A stretch of DNA of 64,000 nt from Leucosporidium creatinivorum (GCA_001600635.1 BCKL01000030.1:12644-76643); one strand, 5' to 3'. Shown: positions 49,276 through 61,421, counted from the stretch's first letter. Translations and numbers: made by a program. Notes: generated by a model from the letters alone, not told the origin.

Positions 49276-51155
49276 ATGACGCCCAAGTCGCCTGCTCAAC
49301 CTGTTCGACGCTCTTCTCGAGCCTCTACTCCTACCAACCGAGCCACTTCACCTCGTCTCGCCACCTCTGCTTCAACCCCTTCCATCTCATCCCTCGCCCC
49401 TCCTCCTTCAGCTACCAACTCTGGCTCAGTTCGCAAGTCGAACTCGGCTAGGGCATTGTCCCCCAAGCCTAAATCTCGACCACCTCTGCCTAAACACCAT
49501 CACAACCAGTTGATGCAGGACACCAAAGCAAAGGTCCACAAAGTCAAGCTTCAAACACTTCATCTCGGTCAACCGGGAGACACCATCACCATCGCTAGGG
49601 TAAAATGTCCTGTTCCCAAAGGTGTACCAGGGTGAGCTCTTCCCTTCCCCGCGCTTCTCTCGCCTACCACGCCTCGAGCAGTAACCCATCACATCGACCC
49701 ACCCACCGACGTGGATCCTTCAACATTGAGCTGTACCGCACCAAGCAGCCTCAAGGGTCACTTCTGCCCCTCACTATCATCTACTACATCATCTGCACCC
49801 CTCCACACTACTTCCGACGCGTCCCACGCTCTCCATTCCCACCGACAAACATACCCCGGCGTGTTCTCGGCGAACAACCTCTCCTCGGCTATTGACCCGG
49901 CTCTCCCAACCCTCCCTTCACCCTGCTACACACGCTAACCTATTCTTTCTCTCTTCACTGCTCAAACAGCCACCTTATCAAACGCTTCGACACCAACGCC
50001 GTCTCGGCCTCGTCCCTCTTCCGCGCTGCTTTCCCTACCTCGTCCGCCGAGGATGAAGCCGCCGAGATGGCTTGGTTGACTAAGGGCGCCAAGGGCAAGT
50101 ATGGCGATACCAAGGCTGCTGGAGTGGAGAGCGACCCCGATCGGAAGTTGACGGGCACTTGGTGAGTTTCAGTTTCGGTCGTTCGGCTCGCGTTCGGCGG
50201 GGACGGTTCGGTCTGAAAGAACGGGAGGGCTAACGCGTCTGATACTCAATAGGATCCCCGCTGCCAATGCTGCTGCCCTCGCGCTCGAGTATGGCATCCT
50301 CCGCTACGCCGAGGAGCTCATCGTTCACGTCGCGCCTTCGGTCGACCTTGGCGAGGAGACCGCTCCCGACTCTGAGGAGGTGCGCCTCTGCACGCTTCAC
50401 TCTCTTTTCTTACACATGAGACTGACCTGCTGCTTCCACATCCACAGTCCCCCGCCGTCCGCTCCCCCCGCTCCAAGCGCGCCCGCCACGCCTCGCCCCC
50501 TTCCTCCGGCCTCTCCCCCACTCCCAAGTCTCCCACCACTACCAAGTCGCCCCGCACCACCCGTGCCAGCGCCCACACCACGGCCCTCTCGGGCGCCTCC
50601 TCCGAAGGCGTCTCGATCCTCCAAACCCTCTCGACCGCCCCGGATGGAGAGGTGACCGAAACGACGGAGGTCAAGGTTGATGTGCCCTTGCAGGAGGAGG
50701 GGGGAGTTGGCAGTGAGGATGCCATGGCCGAGCAGATTAGGGAGAGTCAGGCGTTGGTGGAGCAGTTGAAGAAGGAGGGGGCGTTGAAGGCTCTGGCTCA
50801 GGCTACCGACCTCTCGTCGTCGTCGGGCAACAAGCGCGCTCTGGAGGAGGACGACAGCACCCCGACTGACGCTACTTCCGCTGCTGCCGTCGAGGAGCAA
50901 GAAGCCCAGACCAACAAGCCCGGCTTCTTTGGCCGTCTGCTCGGTCGCAAGCCCCGTTCTGCGGGGACGGGTCGCGAGGTCCGTCAGCGGAGGGCAGCCC
51001 GTATTAGTGCGGCTGGCGCGGAGGAGGCCGTGGAGGCGGGACAGCAGATTATGTTGGTCGAGAGGCAGGAGGTCGAGGGCAGGAGGTGGGTCGCGGGCTT
51101 TGGATTGGCGTTGGCCGTGGGAGCAACCGCCGCGGCGCCTTACCTTTTCGGTTGA
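49276..51155 (+). CDS. APSES-domain inner-nuclear-membrane protein, Bqt4-like
   Basis: Bqt4 in fission yeast anchors telomeres to the inner nuclear membrane. The N-terminus is Ser/Pro-rich (MTPKSPAQPVRRSSRASTPT). The KilA-N/APSES fold follows, with ITIARVKCPVPKGVPG, then HLIKRFDTNAVSASSLFRAA, KLTGTWIPAANAAALALEYG and ILRYAEELIVHVAPS. The middle is low-complexity with an SP/TTKSP-rich block and a likely nuclear signal (PRSKRARHA). A Lys/Glu helix comes next, and the C-terminus has GRRWVAGFGLALAVGATAAA before PYLFG. This single tail-anchor membrane segment, with an APSES domain and no activation domain, points to Bqt4 and away from a cell-cycle regulator such as Mbp1/Swi4. Start ATG is 49276, and intron 1 is about 335 nt. 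Four exons. Confidence 0.82.
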
Positions 51156-51356
51156 GCAAGCGATGAGATGGAGAGGGAGGATGAGGGAGGAGGAGGAGCA
51201 GTAATAGCGGTGGAAGAGGAGGAGGACGATTCCGAAGGTCTCTTTCGCTTTCCCTTTCCTTATGAGCTTTGTACTAGTACACCACAACGCCCCTTCTCAT
51301 TACGAACTCTGATGGTAAACAATTTTGATTGATCCTAGCTGGTTGCGTGTACGATT

Positions 51357-51376
51357 AGAGAGAGAGAGAGAGAGAG
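51357..51376 (+). repeat. (GA)n microsatellite
   Basis: About ten uninterrupted GA dinucleotides, in the 3' flank of the BQT4-like gene. Confidence 0.9.
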
Positions 51377-52279
51377 CGAGGAGAGGACGAACCTGCTCGG
51401 CGTACGTCTCGAAGGATCTACCTCACCTCGCGCTAGCTCTGCGCTCTATGCTCTGCCACCCTCTGCTCACTAATGCTTGTGCGCCTCCCCTGGGAGGAGC
51501 CGATGCCTCGTCCCTCGATGCCTTCATGGAAGCAGAGAGCTTAGGTTTCGCTTCTGCCCCCCTCAGATCCAAAGCCCGCGAGAAGCTCACCAGCCATCGT
51601 AATTAGCACGCACCGAACGACCGCAGCCTACTCATGCCCAACAAAGCTTACGATAAGGGTCAGCTAGCTAATCTCGGCGCAACAGCAAGCAGCTTGCCCA
51701 TTTCCCGCCCGATCCTACGCCCTCGAACGAAGCGTGCGCTCGACCTGACGCAGCAACAGGCCCGATGGCGTGGTCGGGGGCTCTCGGGAGTCACCAGCCA
51801 GCCAGTCTCGCCGCAGAGCGCTCGCTCAAGGCTCGGCGAAAGAATCCCTCGTCCCTCGCTTCTCAGACCCCACAGCTCTTGAAGCTCGGCTGGGCAGTCG
51901 GCTGTAGCTAGAAACTCTGGTGTGAAACACGCTCAGGAGGAGACGGTCGACAGAGAGAGTAAGGTCACCTCGCAGCCTGAAGGAGCGCCGAGCTCTTGGG
52001 TGAGCGATTGACGGCAGCGCCGAGGAGGGCTGAAGGCAGACGTGGGTCAGCTATAGTCCTCCGAGCGGCTGGGACAGTACTGCATGCTCCTCACCACCTT
52101 TGCCCCGCATCACGACGTCAGAGCCTCCACAAGCTGCACCTTGAGCGCTTGCGCTCCCTTCCCCTCGCTCCCAACGCCTCTCTCCTGCTCTAGATCTAAG
52201 GCAGAGTAGAGCTACTCACCTGGAATTGTACACCCTGAGGCAAATAGAATGCTTCAGGAGTGGAAGGGACCCAGAAGCT

Positions 52280-52565
52280 GCATAGGAGAACTTGTAGCGC
52301 GCCTCCCGTCGAGGCTTGAAGATGAGGAGCACCTGCTCAGGGCTCCTCGTTGCGAGGCCTACTGACGAGCAGCAGCCTGAGGCTTTCCACCACTAGTGTA
52401 GTAGAGAATTAGGTGGGAAGACTATAGCGGGCTTCCCATCGCTAAGGAGGAGCAGAAGGCAGCGAGCTCCTCGGGCGCTCAATCTCAGTTCGAGCCTGCT
52501 CCTTGAAAAGGCAGGCTGCGAGAGCTGTATGGGAGGCTTAAAGCGGTCGTCCCAGGATCGTGAGT
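52280..52565 (+). repeat. three degenerate tandem units of about 115-130 bp
   Basis: A box resembling TAGCGsGCyTCCCrTCG recurs near 52294, 52425 and 52540. In copies 1 and 3 an AGCTGnATrGGAG-like string precedes it at matching distance. Copies 1 and 2 are followed by AGGAGCA-rich and GCTCCTCG sequence. Unit spacing is about 131 then 116 bases. The copies are well diverged, so the array is old. Confidence 0.45.
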
Positions 52566-53278
52566 GAGATCACTCCCCGACGCTACAAGAGCGGGAGCAA
52601 CTGCTGCTGCGATCCTTCGCTGAGAGAGGGTTGGAGGTCGACGAGCACTTCACGCGAGGAAGAGTCGGGCCTTGATCCAGGTGGCAGAGCCTTTCATGAA
52701 GGCCTGCACTCGCACGAGCGAGAGCACCATGCTTAAGGATGCTACACGCAACGACCACTCCAGGAGGATGTGGCAGGAGAGAAAGAGAGGAGTGAGGCGA
52801 AGCGAGCCATTTTCAAGAGCTCAGCTTGGCCTTCGTCAGCCGGGCTCGCTGGTCGAAAGGGTGCAGCCGGTACTCCGGTATACTCGAAGTTGGATAGCAC
52901 ATCCTCAACGACGTCTGAAGCCCTCTGCCCTGATTTCCCGGTGCAATTTCGGCCCTCCAGCGCTCGCCGACGCTCAGCGAGCGCGCTCTCTGCTGGTCCG
53001 CCGTTCCCACAAGCTCAGTCGGCCTTCGTACGTGTCCCCGATCGAGCTACCCTTCGCACTAAGCTGGCGGCGCTGGAGCCAGGCTCCTTGAACGGAGGAG
53101 TGAGGGAAAAGTGCCTTCGCCGAGCTCGCTACCTCGCTTGCGAGAGGCGCTTGGACGACAGCACTGATGATTGCCCTACACTATCAGAGAGAGACGATAC
53201 AGAAAGACCCAGAAAGCACAAGTAGCAACACAAGAAAGCGCAAAACAGCGAGAAACAGCCCGAGATCCTCCTCGCCCC

Positions 53279-56140
53279 TTACGCAACGACTCTCAACGCC
53301 ACCTTCTCCATTCCCGACGTCCTCTCCAACACTGACAAAAAGTCCTCCTCCGTAATGATGAGTTGAGTGACGGGAGCCGAGCCCTCGACCGCCGGCGCCG
53401 TCCAAACGAGACCCCAATGCGCCTCCTCCGATTCGAGCTGCACGGCGCACGAGCTCGAGGCGAACTTCTCCCGGACCTGAGCGCGGAGAGTGGCGAGATT
53501 GAGGCCGACTCGAGGGACGCGGAGGACGAGGTTGGCTTCGGTGTGGAGGAGCTTGAAGGTGAGGTAAGGGCGGTCCTGAGGCGACTGAGGAGTGGGGGAA
53601 GAGCACGCCGAGGTGGAGTTGGAGTTGGAGGGGTACTTGGGGGAGGCGAGGATGGTGTCGAGAGGGGATTGTTGGGGTGGGAGGCGACGAGCCGAGGAGG
53701 TGGAGGAAGTGCGAGGTCGGAGGTGGTCCAGTGAGGACTGGCGACCGTGGCTCGAAGAATGGCTGTGGCGAGGCGAGGAGGGGAGGCCGTCGTGCGAGTG
53801 GACCGAGCCGTCCATCTTGACCGCCGACATGGAAGGAGGAACGGGCTGTTGCGAGAGAAGCGCTGATGGTCAGTATCAGGAGTCGGCGCCGAGAGCAAGC
53901 ACGGAAAACTCACGAAGAAGGGCGGCGGCGGCACCTTGTTGTTCTGCGACAGTTGGCCATTCTCGATGAAGTACTTGCTGCTCGCTCCGAACTCGCTGTG
54001 CGGCGTTGGAGGCGTGCTCAAGCTTCCCGCCTCGGAAAACGAGTAGTCGGTGCTGCTCCTCCTCGAGCGGTAGTCGCCCATGCTCCTCGACAGATCCAAC
54101 GACGATCCAGCGGTCGAGCTCCTCGTCGAGCCGATGGAAGACGTCGAGGGCGTTGAGGAATGGCCACAGCTTGCCTTGGTGCCGATGGAGCCGGCCGTAT
54201 GCCTCGAGCCGGGCATGGAAGGCCTCCGAGGTCGCTGAGCCGTCTCGGGCACTCGGTCGAGACGTCCAGAGGGACCGTGGCGGAAGGTCGCGCTTTGAGA
54301 GCTAGGATTAGGCGACATGTAGGCCGGCCCGCCCCAGAGGTCCTCGAAGGACGAGGTGGAGGAGGACTTGGATCCCGAGCGACGGCGAGACATGCGCGGC
54401 GGGACAGGGTAGTTGGAGGAAGCGCTGGTCTGGTGGAAGGGAAAAGGGCTGGAGGAGAGAGCAGGCGAAGGAGCGGGCGCAGGGGAAGGGTGAGGCTGGG
54501 TCACAGCGCGGAGCATGCCGACCGAGGCGAGTTTGGGCATGGGCTCCGTGGGGTAAGCTGGCGTGGACGATTGATGGCGCAGGTCCTGTAGCGAGCGGAA
54601 GTGGCGGAGAGGACCGAGGGAGGGTCGCTTTTTGGGCTCGGCGGGCGTCGCAGCCGGCTTGGACTCGACATCGGACGACGAACCGCCGAAGCGGAAGGTC
54701 GAAGCGAGCGGTGAAGGCTTCTTGAGGGAGGCCGCCGAGTTGGAGTTGGACACCGACTGAGGCGTGACGGTGATGGAAGATGAGGTGGAGGAGCTGGTCG
54801 AAACCGAGTAGTTGCTCGTCCGAAGGTGGCTCATGGCGTCCTCGGTGGCTGCCCTCGCCGCTGCGGGCGGTCGAGGAGGTCCGTTCGCCTCAAAGTCGTG
54901 CGTGAGCGCCGTGCCGCGGAGGTTAGGCGTCGACATCTTGACGCCGAGTCCCGGCCTGCGTTTGGGCATCGGTGGGCGAACCGTCGCGTTCGGCGAGCTA
55001 GCGGCGGCGAGGAAGGACGAGAACGACTCGGGTCCATCCGGCGCGACCTCGCCCCAGACGCTAGTAGGCGACGAGAGGAGCGAAGCTGGACTAGCCATTC
55101 CGGTAAGGTCCTCGTCGCGCATGCGGAAGAAGTCTCGGACGATGGGACTCCGCTTGACCTGCTCGGGCATGTCGAAGAGGCGGCGAACGAAGAGGTCGAG
55201 GTCGGTTTGGCGTTGAACGAGAGTGGCGCGAGTGACGAAGAGGGTGACCTTCTTGGCGAGGCGAGGTACCTGGCGGTAGAAGGAGGAGGGGAGAGCCGAG
55301 GGAGAGCCGGCGTCGGTCGTCGGTGAGGGAGGGTTGACGACGGGGAAGGCGTGGGAGAGTCTAGCGAGACTCGAGTCAGTCCTGTTATCACTTAATCGAC
55401 GCAACGCATTGAACTCACTTTGCGCTGAACTCGACAAACTCGGTCCAAGTCCTCCAGACTGTGTGCGGTTCGCTCGCGCCGTCGACGCCCTTGCCAGCCA
55501 GCTCCATCCTGCCCAAGCTTCCTCGCCTCGCCATCTCTTCCGAAGAGACCGACGACCCCTCCCTGCCCAAGGTCGGGCGAGTGAGCGGCTCGGGCACTAC
55601 TCGGCAGGCGTAGACCCAGTTCTTGCCCGCCTTGGAGTGGTGAGGGACCGAGACCGACTTGATGGGAGGGTACAGCGCGTCGTCGACGGGGGAGAGGGGA
55701 GCGGACGAGGTGGAGGGGAAGACAAAGTCGCGTCCGCTGTTCGTTTGAGGCGTCGAAGGGAGGGAAGGGACGGGAGGGGGAGCCTCCTCGTCGCGCCTGA
55801 AGAAGCTCGCCACGGGGGACGAGTTGTGGAGCGAAGCCGAGCGCGCGCGAGTGAAGAAGTTGCTCGATCCCGAGCCGTGCTTTGACGAAGCCGGGGTGGG
55901 CGTGGCGGAAGGAGGGGTCGACGGGGCAGGCGTGGTGCTCGGCGCAGCGAACACGGGGGAAACGGGCGAGGTTTGGGTGGGCGAGTCGGAGAAGGAAACT
56001 TGAGGGAGGGGCTCAAACGCTGGCAAGAGCGTGAGAGGAGCGGGAACAGTCTGTAAGAAGAAAGCGAGATCAGCGACCGTGCATTTGGGCGCGCTCGAGT
56101 CGCCGAGCCGTTGGGATGCTGCGATCGCCGAACTCACCAT
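53279..56140 (-). CDS. PX-PB1 domain protein (Bem1/Scd2-like, no SH3 seen)
   Basis: A product of about 870 residues with a phox-homology domain near the N-terminus (YPPIKSVSVPHHSKAGKNWV, VWRTWTEFVEFSAK, SSFYRQVPRLAKKVTLFVTR, QRQTDLDLFVRRLFDMPEQV). Such domains bind phosphoinositides. A long Ser-rich linker with many SP/TP sites follows. The C-terminal PB1 domain has QDRPYLTFKLLHTEANLVLR, LRAQVREKF, LIITEEDFLSVLERTSG and KVALRVVA. PX plus PB1 at the ends is the arrangement of Bem1/Scd2, polarity scaffolds that bind Cdc24 through PB1, but the tandem SH3 domains expected before PX are absent. Start ATG 56140 is followed directly by GTGAGT. An 87-nt intron, itself in frame, would leave M-TVPAPLTLL. 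If not spliced, 29 more residues are added. Confidence 0.75.
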
Positions 56141-58185
56141 GATAGGCGTGAGAGGTCGTTGAAAGAGCTCGAACAGGTCTGCTGTACGAGTTGCTGTTCG
56201 TGCAAGGCGAGAGCACCGAGTTGTAGCTTTGGAGCGCGAGTCGTCGGCTGAGGAGGGGCGATTGAAGGCGCGTCGAGCCGAGCCGGGAGTCGTTACGGAG
56301 GAGCGAGGCTGGTGAGGAAGAAGGACCGAGGATTGAGCTCGGTTGGAGGTTGGACGCGGAAGGGATGCAGATGAAGCGGCCCAGGAGCGATCGCGGATGC
56401 AACCTGGAGACGAGAGACGCGAGCAAGGGCGTCAGCTTCGAGATCAAGACACGGTCTGTAGGGTGTTCTGTGACTACCGGGATGTAGCTCATCCACTGCA
56501 CACGCAAGCCAAGCGCGTCCCAGCCCAGCATCAGCTCCTTCCAACCACCTTCTCCCGCTCCCTTCTCGACGCGTTCCTCCGCCTCTCTTGTAGCCGCTCC
56601 CCTGCCCCGCTCGACCTTCCTGCACCTCTGAGCGCTCTGCAATCGAGTTCTGCATCCATACAGCGCCTCCCCATCCGCCTTTTGTAGTCCAGCAGCGCTC
56701 CTGGGAGCAACAGCCCCAAAAGTTGTCGATCAGGGTGAGCGTCACTCACGCGAAGGGAGGGGGGGATCCGGGGGCAAAGCAGGAGCTGTAGGCGAGTAGG
56801 TGTAGCCTAGGAGGCGGGTGGCGCCTTGTTAGGCTGTAACCGAAGTCGAAGTTGGACGAGAGTCGAGAGAGAGCTGTTCAAAGATGTGGCCAGAGGGAGA
56901 GCGACGAAGGAGCGATCAGCTCGGCTCGGGACCTTCTGCAACGGCTGAGCTTCGTCTGCGAGACGAACAACCCCATCGTTCTCGCATCAGCTCGTGTGGC
57001 AGTGGTGCTCACCTCGTGCAAGAAGACTTGTATGTCAGAGGGAGAAGGCGTATGACCTGCTTGAGAAGAGCGAGCAATGGAAGGGGGGTTGCTCTGCGAG
57101 AGACGCGCCGAGGAAGAGCCGTTGAAGTTGAACGATGGAGTGAGAGCGTTGCAGAGGTGCAGTGAGAGTGTAGGTAGATTGCTGAGTGCTTCTTTTAGGC
57201 TGATGTCCTGCTCCGGAACGCGGCAGTCAGCCAGGGAAGACCCTCTCGCCGAGAGTTCGGCTCGGCGCCTCGAACTTCGGCGCTGCTGAGGATGTCCTGC
57301 CTCTCACCTTCTTATGTGGGAGTGTGTCGCTGGGGAGAATCAGGCAAGTCGAGTCTGTGGTAGAAGCTCAACCAGCGTCTTTCCTTGGTACTCACCCTCG
57401 TTTGGCTCGTCTCCTGACGGGGGCACTCCTCTCAAGGGGGACGTGCTCGTTTGCCACTTTCGGCGTCGTTTGCCTCATCCGAGGCTCCTACCTGGCTGGG
57501 TGGACTCAAAACTCGTCATTGTACTCCTATAGTTTGCCCAGCTCAGCCACAGCCGTCCTCGATGCGGTCAAAGGTTGCCAGACTCCTCCTCCGCCGAGGG
57601 AGGAATGACAGCCTGCTGATTCAACCCACTCGGCAGGAGGTCGTTCAACCGAGTGGAGTGACGACCTTGCCTCTTTTTGAGAGTTGAGAAGGTGCAGAAC
57701 GAAGAGGAGAGTGACTACGAACGAGGCTAATGGGGAGGTTCGGCGAGGGGTCGACGGCTGAGAGGCGCTACTGGGTGCTGGAAAACCGCCCTCGCTGTAC
57801 CGGAGTAGCAGAAGCCTCATCTGATGCTGCCAGGTGTAGAGCCGTTTAACTTCTACGGCTCACTCGCACGTTGAGCCACTTTCAGACGAGCAAGCGAGCC
57901 TCCTCGGCTCGACCGAGCTGCCTCTGTGGCGAGCCTGCAAGTCCAAAGAGCTTGTCGGTGCTGCTAGCTCGCCATTTGCTGCACTCCGACCACTCCGACC
58001 TCGACACAGCGTCGTCGGGTCTGCTCCTGCCAGCCGTCGCCCGATGCCTCTTCGCCGAGCATCTCATCTGCCTCGCCCTCGCCCGCTCGAAGTTCGGTAT
58101 ACCATGGTTTACAAAATTCCTCGCCTCCTCACAAACGAGTCAACAACTGCTCCTCCTTCCTCATTCGATCGTCCTGCTCTCCCGT
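56141..58185. promoter_or_regulatory. 2-kb upstream region of the PX-PB1 gene; SDHC 3' flank
   Basis: No family-level coding match was found. On the minus strand a GTGAGTGACGC donor near 56755 and several GCTGAC boxes suggest 5' UTR introns for the PX-PB1 gene. The remainder up to 58185 has no supported gene. SH3 domains of the PX-PB1 protein were sought here and not found. Confidence 0.4.
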
Positions 58186-59093
58186 TTACAGCGAGCAAAG
58201 ACCGATGGTCGAGACGACGGTGGCGCCGATGACAGCGTATCCGGCGGCGTATGAGGTCTTGAGCTCCATGACTGGTGAAGTACGAAGGTGCGGATTGATG
58301 GGATGGCGAGGTGGCGGGAGAGAGGAAGGAGAGAGAGACGGGTTGCGGAGGGCGAGTGCGAAGCGAAGGCGGGATGAAACGGTCAGCTCCAAGTATCTCA
58401 AAGCAGGGACCACCGCGAAACATCTACTCACAGCGTCCGGTATCCCAACTCAGATGCCTCAGTCCGTTGATAGAGTGGTAGGAAGCAGGGCCGGCGATGA
58501 GAGCCTTGGTGCCGAGCTTGGCCCACTCGGGGAACTCGGCAAAGGTCTGCACGAGGGTAGCCGAGTCGAAGGGAATGCCTACAGCGGGTGCGGCGAGGTG
58601 TCCGAGGAAGAGGGCGTAGAAGGCTGCTCGGTGGAGAGAGAACGACAAGGCCAATCAGCGGGGGCTCGATTTAGAGCTTGTCGTCTACGAGAAAATGTGG
58701 GGAGTACTCACCTACAGAGAGGCCGGCACCGGTGGCACGGTTAGCGAGGGAGGAGATGGAGGTGAGTTGAGGCTGGTAGATGTGCCACGGCGAGTTGGGA
58801 CGGAGGGAGCGCTGCTTGTTGAGCAACTCGAGGTTCTGCTCGACAGTGAGCGACTGGGTAGAGATGTCACTAGACACAAGGAGAATGTCAGTACGAGCGA
58901 GCCAAGCTGTAGCCTTGCAGCTGGCCCTCAAGAGCAGCAGCTCACCGGGCAGGGAGGACCGCGGCAGGGCGAAGGATGGAGCGGCGGAGAGCCTGGCCTG
59001 TGAAGGAGCGAAGCGAGTCAGCTACAGCCTAGCAATAGAACTGATCTAGTACATACCACGGAGGAGCTGGCGGGAAGAGTTCTGGAGCGACAT
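58186..59093 (-). CDS. SDH3: succinate dehydrogenase cytochrome b560 subunit (SDHC/Sdh3)
   Basis: Membrane anchor of mitochondrial complex II that holds haem b and the ubiquinone site. The presequence starts MSLQNSSRQLLRG and continues QALRRSILRPAAVLPAR. The mature core has TQSLTVEQNLELLNKQRSLR, RPNSPWHIYQPQLTSISSLA and NRATGAGLSVG. Spans follow with AFYALFLGHLAAPAVGIPFD and ALIAGPASYHSINGLRHLSW. The His in SYHSINGLRHL is the conserved SDHC haem-region motif. The last span ends VIGATVVSTIGLCSL. Five exons. Start is ATG 59093. It is divergent from the ALKBH1-like gene across 543 bp. Confidence 0.92.
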
Positions 59094-59636
59094 GACGATA
59101 GGGCAGGAGTGAGAGAGCTGACCGCCAGCCTCGACGCAACCTGGCCGGCGGGAATCGGAAAGCGCAAGGTCTGTAGTGCAGTTGTTCGAGTACAGCAAGA
59201 AGCTGTACAGCATACATAGAGGATGAAACCTTCTGCCATAGCATTCCGATCGCTCAGTAAGGAATACAGGCAGCGCCGAGCTTCCCTTCGCAGGCCAGCT
59301 CCTTCGCCGAGCATGTGTCGAGCGAGGTATACTCTGGCAGAAGCTGAGGCAGCACAGACTTGTAGTTCTTGGCACACATACTGCCCTGTACACGCTCCGA
59401 TTCAGCTAAAGGCAGCGGAAACTGCCCCCGCCGCTCGTTCGCGGGTCTGCCCAGCGCCGAGCAGCAACGGCGAGCTGTGAGTCGAGCGTTGGCCTATATT
59501 GCAGCACATGAAATCGTCATTACATCGCCATTCACCTCGCGCTTCATCTGAAAGCTCGACATACCCCACTACAACATAGCAGAACCCCCCGCGAAGCCCG
59601 AGTACGCGGCTTTCGCTCCTCCCCTCACCTCGTCTC
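59094..59636. promoter_or_regulatory. divergent promoter region, SDHC / ALKBH1-like
   Basis: A 543-bp gap between two genes whose products both probably act in mitochondria. Copies of the CGCCGAGC motif lie near 59275 and 59454. No gene. Confidence 0.35.
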
Positions 59637-61237
59637 ATGTCGTCAGCACCTTCGACCTCGCGGAGCAGGAAGAAGAAACCACCAATGTACGACATATCCA
59701 AGGACTCCCCCTTTCGCACTGCTGAGCGGTACTGGAAGTCCCGGGCAACGAATCCTGATCTGAGCAGAGCGCTGAGTGTTGAAACGATTGCCTGGGGCGA
59801 GACGGATGAGCGAGGGAGATGTAGGGGAGTTTGGAGAGGGGGCGGGTCAGAGCTTGAATGCTGGAGGGTGCAAGTTGGAGAGATGGAAGGGATGGGTCAA
59901 ACGAGGTGGAAAGGCAAGGCCAAAGCGGTGGAGGGGGTGCAGGATTACGCAGTCATAATCCCTGCTATTCCAGGTGAGCTGAATTATGTCTGCTGTGCTC
60001 CGGCGCTCTCGCTGACAAAAGCCTTGCACAGGGCTTGTTCTCCTCCCCTCTCTCATTCCACCCTCCCTCCAACGCTCCCTCACAATCGAGTCCCTCCGCC
60101 ACTCGGTCCTCCCCAATCTCACCTCCCTCTCCGCGCACTACTCCCTCCCCACCGCCGGTCTCTGGCAAGCCTGGGAAGCAGGCCTCGGCGACGAGGTAGT
60201 CCCTCTCCTCGAGGTTCAGCCGAAGGGAGCGCCGAGGCGGACTAGGATCGATTTCGAGCCGGTGACAAAGGAGAATTGGATGGAGGTGAAGGATCGGGCG
60301 GAAAGGCTGGTCGAGAAGAAGAGGCTGGAGCAGGACAAGGAGAGCGAGAGCGAAGCGGTCGAGGGGAAGAGGGAAATCACAGTCAAGGAGCTGCTACCGA
60401 GGCTGCGGTGGACGACGATCGGATGGTCATACAATGTGAGCTGCTCCCAGCTCACCCTTCGAGGCTCGGCTAACGCTTTCTACCCTAGTGGACGAGCAAG
60501 ACGTACGACTTCGACCGTCCGAAGACGCCCCTCCCTCCTCTCACGTATCGTTGCTGCCGCGACGTCATTCGAGCGATCCCATGGAGCAGCGTATTCGGCG
60601 ATGATGCTGTCTCGACTGAACACGAGGAGCCAGAGGCGCCCGAGAGCGACGATTGGAAGCGCTGGTCGACCGAGTACGAGCCAGAAGCGGGCGTGTTCAA
60701 CTTTGTGAGTTCGCAAACGAAATCTCACGATCTTCGCCTCCAACTCACGCTTCTATTGCCTCCAGTACCAGCTCAAAGACTCGCTAACGGCGCACATCGA
60801 CCAGTCCGAGGTCGACGCCGTTCGCCCGCTGGTCTCGTTCAGGTGAGCCGCCCAGTCTCAACTCGCTTTGACGCGATAGCTGACTTCGATTCATCGGTTA
60901 CAGCATCGGCCACTCGGCCATCTTCCTCGTCGGCGGCCCTACGCGCGACGTCCCTCCCCTCGCCATCCGCCTCGACTCGGGCGACGGCCTCATCATGAGT
61001 GGTCACAAGGGTCGACGAGTGTTCCACGGTGAGATCTTCTTCCTGTTCTGCCGCTCCTGTGGCTTTCCAATGACCCTCAGCGTGCATACAGGCCTCCCAC
61101 GAGTCATCGCCGACTCGCTCCCGTCGTATCTCGCGCCGGATCATCAGGAGCAGGGAGAGGAGGACTGGAAGCTGTTCGGCGAGTACCTGCAGGCAGGCGC
61201 TCGTATCAACATCAATGTCAGGGAGGTTGGAATCTGA
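59637..61237 (+). CDS. AlkB-family Fe(II)/2-oxoglutarate dioxygenase, ALKBH1-type
   Basis: Oxidative demethylase of nucleic acids. ALKBH1 acts on tRNA and DNA, partly in mitochondria. The N-terminus MSSAPSTSRSRKKKPPMYDI is basic. An internal helical Lys/Glu insert (KDRAERLVEKKRLEQDKESE) is a lineage-specific addition. The catalytic part shows WTTIGWSYN and WTSKTYDFDRPKTPLPP. The metal ligands are HID (TAHIDQSEVDAV) and the second His in GRRVFHGLPRV. SIGHSAIFLVGG and LDSGDGLIMSGHKGRR are typical ALKBH1 strands. The 2-oxoglutarate-binding Arg is in INVREVGI at the end. Start is ATG 59637 and about six exons were inferred. It is convergent with DSK2. Confidence 0.88.
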
Positions 61238-61421
61238 GCTATCTCCGCCTTCGCCAACGCTTTCGCCGAGCCCGAGTTCTTTCGCTTCGACGCGCCAAGC
61301 TTCGCGACTTTGCAACGAGAGCTCGTTGCGTACGTAACGATGTGTAGAAATTTTGCACAACAGAGGGGCCGACATAAAAGGTTTCCTTCTCCTCAAGCTA
61401 TTGAACCGAGGCTTCTGCGCC

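Larger units (their letters stand above)
51156..53278. other. 2.1-kb gap between convergent genes, with degenerate repeats
   Basis: Unusually long for this compact window and for a convergent pair. No frame on either strand resembles a protein family. It holds a GA tract at 51357-51376 and three degenerate repeats near 52280-52560 (listed separately). Several open frames of about 140 codons have random composition. It may host an unrecognised non-coding RNA. Confidence 0.5.

Noticed and set aside
52672-53225. Overlapping plus-strand ORFs of about 140-150 codons in the 51-53 kb gap
   Set aside because: No domain, two frames equally open, random amino-acid composition, no consistent splice pattern.
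56850-57700. Cluster of short plus-strand ORFs
   Set aside because: No family motif and no way to join them through credible introns.
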